Positions 32,787 to 35,003 of a stretch of 35,003 bases of DNA are shown here, one piece after another. The stretch is from Balneolales bacterium (GTDB lineage: Bacteria > Bacteroidota > Rhodothermia > Balneolales > Natronogracilivirgulaceae). The notes under the pieces are model-generated. The model was given only the letters and a program-made list of their open reading frames with translations, searched no databases and had not been told where the DNA came from. The DNA is taken from NCBI GenBank assembly GCA_007131625.1, contig SLQC01000040.1, positions 1-35,003 of the forward strand. Direction: 5' to 3'. The number at the start of each line of letters is the position of its first letter. Position 1 is the stretch's first letter. The position numbers were made by a program, and so were the translations under genes.

Positions 32787-33577
32787 CCTGGACCGTTTAT
32801 CCTGTAGTGGCAGCCGTAACCTCGGGATTGTGGGGGTTATCTTTGATGATGTTATTAACCGGACGATTCAAGCCGAAAGTCATGCCATTGACTCATCTGT
32901 TCTTCTGGTCGGGAATGTTGGTGCTGACCGTTTTTATACTGGGACTCTGGGGAAGTCTGGACCGGCCGCCAATGCGAACGCTCGGAGAAACACGCCTTTG
33001 GTACTCTTTTTTCATGCCGTTGGTCGGATATCTTACATGGCGTCACTGGGGGTTGGGGTGGGTGCTTTCGTACAGCCTTCTGATGGCTGCTGTTTTTCTG
33101 ATGATCAATGTCCTCAATCCGGAAGTCCACGACCGAGCACTGATGCCGGCACTTCAGAGTCCGTGGTTTGTCCCCCATGTCATTGTCTATATTTTCGCCT
33201 ATGCCCTGTTGGCCGTTTCAGCCATAGTGGCAGTCAGAGTGCTTTGGGATGATCGCCGCGATTTGCTGAAACCGTCAACGCTTCTAATGGCCGACAACCT
33301 GGTCTATATCGGATTTGCTTTCCTGACTCTTGGTCTCATTTTTGGTGCCCTCTGGGGAAAAGAAGCATGGGGTCATTATTGGAACTGGGATCCCAAAGAG
33401 ATCTGGGCTCTTCTGACCTGGATCGTTTATCTCGGTTATTTTCATATCCGTGCCCATCGTCCCGGCAAGGTGCGCCCTGCCATGTGGACCCTGGCCTTTG
33501 CTTTTCTGGTTTTACTTGTATGCTGGTTTGGCGTCAACTATCTGCCATCCGCTCAGGGCAGTATCCATACGTATTGA
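32783..33577 (+). CDS. CcsA/ResC-like haem attachment membrane protein
   Basis: The 264-residue integral membrane protein carries the tryptophan-rich WWD motif, WGKEAWGHYWNWDPKEIWALLTW (~191-213), that binds haem in CcsA/CcmC/CcmF proteins. Conserved haem-ligand His are H132 (FVPHVIVYIFAYALL), H221 (YFHIRAH), and probably H262 in the terminal GSIHTY. It forms the system II cytochrome c synthase with the ResB-like protein. Its ATG overlaps the ResB stop (ATGA), and GGGGAGG upstream is a good ribosome site. It is the last gene of the nrfHA-resB-ccsA operon; broken genes begin right after it. Confidence 0.93.
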   Translation: MTWTVYPVVAAVTSGLWGLSLMMLLTGRFKPKVMPLTHLFFWSGMLVLTVFILGLWGSLDRPPMRTLGETRLWYSFFMPLVGYLTWRHWGLGWVLSYSLLMAAVFLMINVLNPEVHDRALMPALQSPWFVPHVIVYIFAYALLAVSAIVAVRVLWDDRRDLLKPSTLLMADNLVYIGFAFLTLGLIFGALWGKEAWGHYWNWDPKEIWALLTWIVYLGYFHIRAHRPGKVRPAMWTLAFAFLVLLVCWFGVNYLPSAQGSIHTY

Positions 33578-33583
33578 AGCTAA

Positions 33584-34486
33584 TCATGCCTGTAAAATAC
33601 ATAATATTAAATAGTAAGTGTTAATTCCGCAGTTAATATCAATGGATTCGATAACTGGCGGTTGTTCACCATATCCCTGTGCCACCCAAAAGAATGAACC
33701 GTCTTTTAAGCTGTTGTATACATTATTATAGTCCAGGTTATCAAGCAACTGGATTTGAAACCCGATATCACTGTGAATACCAGGTATTCGACTAAAATCG
33801 TAAGTTGAAGTCAACCAGACAGGACGCCATCCATTATCAGCCGGGGAACCATAATGTTTTAGTATATCGGAATAAATCTTTTTACTTCTTGGCCATCTTT
33901 CAGTATCCTTTGAAAGGGTATAGGAGGTAAATATTTCAAATCCATATATATGAGGATATTTATCTAAGTTATAGATATAATCTTCCAGTTCATTATTTTC
34001 GTATTCATTAATCCTTCCCGGATGAGCAAAAGAAACCAAGCCGCCATCCTCGCCAGAGGCAGCCAGAGTTTCTTCAAAGCTCATTCCATCGCCGTTAGCA
34101 TCAGTAAACAAAGTGATCAAATGATGTTGCCTCAGGCCTCCAAATTGAGGTTCTGATTCTGGAATGGCTAACATTCCCAAAGTCTCAGGATCCCGGTTCT
34201 CGTAACCAAAAGAGGAAAACTCCTGCCACGGCCAGGTTGTATTCCATCTGTCGGTAATAGCTAAAATATCATATCCCAGATCGTGGTAGAGGTCAACAAC
34301 TTCATGCGGGCTGAAATGACGACCCTCTCCACTTATAAGAGTATGTGTATGAAACTGCCCTTTCGCCTGGATCGTATTGCTCCAATCAAGATCATTATAG
34401 GGGCTTACCCATTCAATTTCAGTTTTCCGGTCACAGCCGGAAATCATTCCAATAATGGCCACCGTGTAAATAATGATCAATAACAA
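33584..34486 (-). CDS. PHP-domain metal-dependent phosphoesterase-like lipoprotein, C-terminally altered
   Basis: The protein has an apolar leader (LLIIIYTVAIIGMISGC) ending in a lipobox Cys (C18) without any basic n-region. A PHP-like domain follows: FHTHTLISGEGRHFSPHEVVDLYHDLGYDILAITDR (metal His H46, H48 and D79) and VSFAHPGR further on. It runs in step with family PHP lipoproteins until ~'PPVIESIDIN', then ends in CGINTYYLILCILQA, which looks like non-coding sequence. The start codon is TTG at 34486; an in-frame stop (TAA) lies just upstream. Base composition is visibly more AT-rich than the nrf block. It is probably truncated at both ends and may not be functional. Substrate unknown. Confidence 0.65.
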   Translation of the reverse strand: MLLIIIYTVAIIGMISGCDRKTEIEWVSPYNDLDWSNTIQAKGQFHTHTLISGEGRHFSPHEVVDLYHDLGYDILAITDRWNTTWPWQEFSSFGYENRDPETLGMLAIPESEPQFGGLRQHHLITLFTDANGDGMSFEETLAASGEDGGLVSFAHPGRINEYENNELEDYIYNLDKYPHIYGFEIFTSYTLSKDTERWPRSKKIYSDILKHYGSPADNGWRPVWLTSTYDFSRIPGIHSDIGFQIQLLDNLDYNNVYNSLKDGSFFWVAQGYGEQPPVIESIDINCGINTYYLILCILQA

Positions 34487-34977
34487 TGAAAATACAAAAC
34501 TTTATCTTTTCGGTAACATATCGTTTTACCCTCATTCTTATGAATTTGCAAAATATCCGACATGCCGGCCCGGGTATTCGTAATTCGCTGATCGAAACAT
34601 CGTGTATCACTTGCTAATGTCGAAGTTCTGTTGAGCTGCTGATAATGATTGTTAATATCAACGATATCACCCATATGCTTCACAAAAACAATACGCTGTG
34701 AATCGAGATTGTCCGCTAGCCAGATGGTGCGTGATTCAAATGCGGGGTTACGTGGCTCGCCACTCTCGTCATCTCTATTGGAGCTCGGTCCGTGATAGCG
34801 CTGGGTATCAGGAATCACAGCAATTGAAAAGGTTCCTTTCGGCGCTTCTGTCACTGCAGAAGCCGGGGCCATGCGTTTTGCCGCTACGCCGACGATTTCA
34901 CGATCTACGTGAACTCGCGCATAGCCGGACAAAGGGTGCTGGCTTCGATCACCTGCTTTGTAGAAAAGCGGCTCCGG
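34477..34977 (-). pseudogene. metallophosphoesterase fragment, interrupted
   Basis: The open stretch from 34977 downward begins PEPLFYKAGDRSQHPLSGYARVH after an in-frame TAG (34978-34980) with no good start; a TTG at 34932 is possible. The central part is calcineurin-like: FSIAVIPDTQRYHG (metal Asp motif), FESRTIWLADNL and IVFVKHMGDIVDINNHYQ (the second GD motif). Normally the next motif would be GNH[DE], but after residue ~98 (about 34640) the translation loses resemblance to the family (QLNRTSTLASDTRCFDQ...) and stops. It is therefore a 5'-stopped, 3'-lost remnant. It overlaps the PHP gene start by 10 bases. It probably marks a rearrangement boundary. Confidence 0.6.
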
Positions 34978-35003
34978 CTAAAGGTGAACCGGACAAAGAG
35001 TGC

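Overview
The window looks like chromosome of a Gram-negative bacterium of the Bacteroidota/Balneolota/Rhodothermota side of the tree. This is inferred from the long SecA (1121 aa, two insertions), the YidC form, the lipoprotein and beta-barrel style, and the nrfHA gene set followed by ResB/CcsA cytochrome c maturation genes. No database search was possible. No rRNA, tRNA, CRISPR array, transposase or phage gene was recognised.

Layout. 1-5.1 kb: an exported class I methyltransferase overlapping an APC amino-acid permease (+), a secreted alpha-helical-barrel carbohydrate-enzyme-like protein (-), and a creatininase-family amidohydrolase (+). 5.2-10.3 kb (-): an envelope-signalling block. It has an ECF sigma factor, a membrane anti-sigma factor with an exported CBM48/AMPK-type domain, a beta-barrel-like protein ending in a similar domain, a secreted protein of unknown function, and then a separate DUF4382-type lipoprotein. 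The sigma gene and the DUF4382 gene share a promoter-like motif (TGTAAC-N15/16-GCGTC), which suggests one regulon. 10.3-15.8 kb: an M1-family metallopeptidase lipoprotein (+), an AI-2E-type transporter (+), and an N-acetylmuramoyl-L-alanine amidase (-).

15.8-22.4 kb is the housekeeping core: rpmH-rnpA-yidD-yidC (-), tightly packed and partly overlapping, and divergent secA (+). The 444-base gap between rpmH and secA holds two related long hairpins exactly 90 bases apart. 22.4-33.6 kb is a nitrite/NO and anaerobic respiration block. It contains a DUF4405 membrane protein, an Rrf2 regulator with three Cys, two outer-membrane barrels (one of the OprO/OprP type), a CopD-like membrane protein, the RIC (YtfE/ScdA) di-iron repair protein, and a SufR-like regulator. 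These are followed by nrfH-nrfA-resB-ccsA, which encode ammonia-forming cytochrome c nitrite reductase and the system II haem attachment machinery for it.

33.6-35 kb is AT-richer and holds broken genes: a PHP-domain lipoprotein with a foreign-looking C-terminus and a metallophosphoesterase fragment with a stop upstream and a lost 3' half. This suggests an old rearrangement or insertion boundary just after ccsA. Small intergenic tandem repeats (2x17, 2x30 and 4x19 bases) recur in front of genes across the window.
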